Assembly (NCBI GenBank): GCA_964006375.1
Contig: OZ023270.1
Location: forward strand, 56,830,036 to 56,894,035
DNA: 64,000 bases
Reading direction: 5' to 3'
Source: Tillus elongatus
Taxonomy: Eukaryota > Arthropoda > Insecta > Coleoptera > Cleridae
Shown here: positions 63,921 through 64,000 of the stretch, piece by piece
Layout of the letters: each line of letters opens with the position of its first letter
Numbering within the stretch: the first letter of the stretch is position 1
Position numbers and translations under genes: made by a program
The notes under the pieces: model-generated
The model's input: the letters and a program-made list of their open reading frames with translations, nothing else
Databases searched by the model: none
Told to the model about the DNA's origin: nothing

Positions 63921-64000
63921 CTTACCCGCTAACGCCCCTCAGAAACTCAGAATGGAAACATTCATACCCAAAAAGTCATTGTGTGTATTCTTTCCGACGA

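Overview
The window reads as transposon-saturated nuclear DNA of an arthropod, most likely an insect. One host gene is split by introns, it encodes a BTB protein of the type that insects have in large numbers, and the repeats are insect-style non-LTR retrotransposons, mariner and pogo elements, Penelope-like elements and very long (AT)n tracts. There is no bacterial-style gene organisation. The species cannot be named from the sequence. Clade names for mobile elements rest on protein motifs read by eye.

The only convincing host gene lies on the minus strand from 45435 down to 19800. It has five coding exons whose splice phases and exon lengths agree exactly (1053 nt, 350 residues). It encodes an N-terminal BTB/POZ domain and a C-terminal pipsqueak-type helix-turn-helix. 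Its introns (3.9 kb, 95 bp, 6.0 kb and 14.6 kb) are full of retrotransposons.

Layout. 1-5440: RNase H scrap, then an internally deleted non-LTR element that is tandemly duplicated across an (AT)n tract. 7262-8885: GC-rich non-autonomous R1-like element with about eight 165-bp repeats. 9734-16680: short interspersed repeat, two decayed pogo/Tigger transposases, RT and R1-like fragments. 17339-19372: Penelope-like locus with RT fragment and hammerhead ribozyme motifs. 19800-45435: the BTB gene, with RT elements, an R1-like element, a mariner interleaved with a jockey/CR1-type element (called family J here), a fold-back repeat and R4/Dong-like RT pieces in its introns. 45550-57400: upstream region with a microsatellite-carrying repeat (called family R here), an intact RT ORF, a mariner with about 345-bp inverted repeats, and a 640-bp inverted-repeat element carrying a second hammerhead type. 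57480-58830: tandem array of hammerhead-bearing units. 59290-64000: family J copies, including one nearly complete.

The most notable signal is the hammerhead set. One 41-nt motif (CTGATGA, 6-bp stem II, GAAAC, three-pair stem III, GTC cleavage site) recurs at 46492-46532 and in tandem at 57.5-58.7 kb, and related forms occur at the Penelope-like locus. Hammerheads in Penelope-like elements are known; a local tandem array with a 360-bp higher-order period is much less ordinary.
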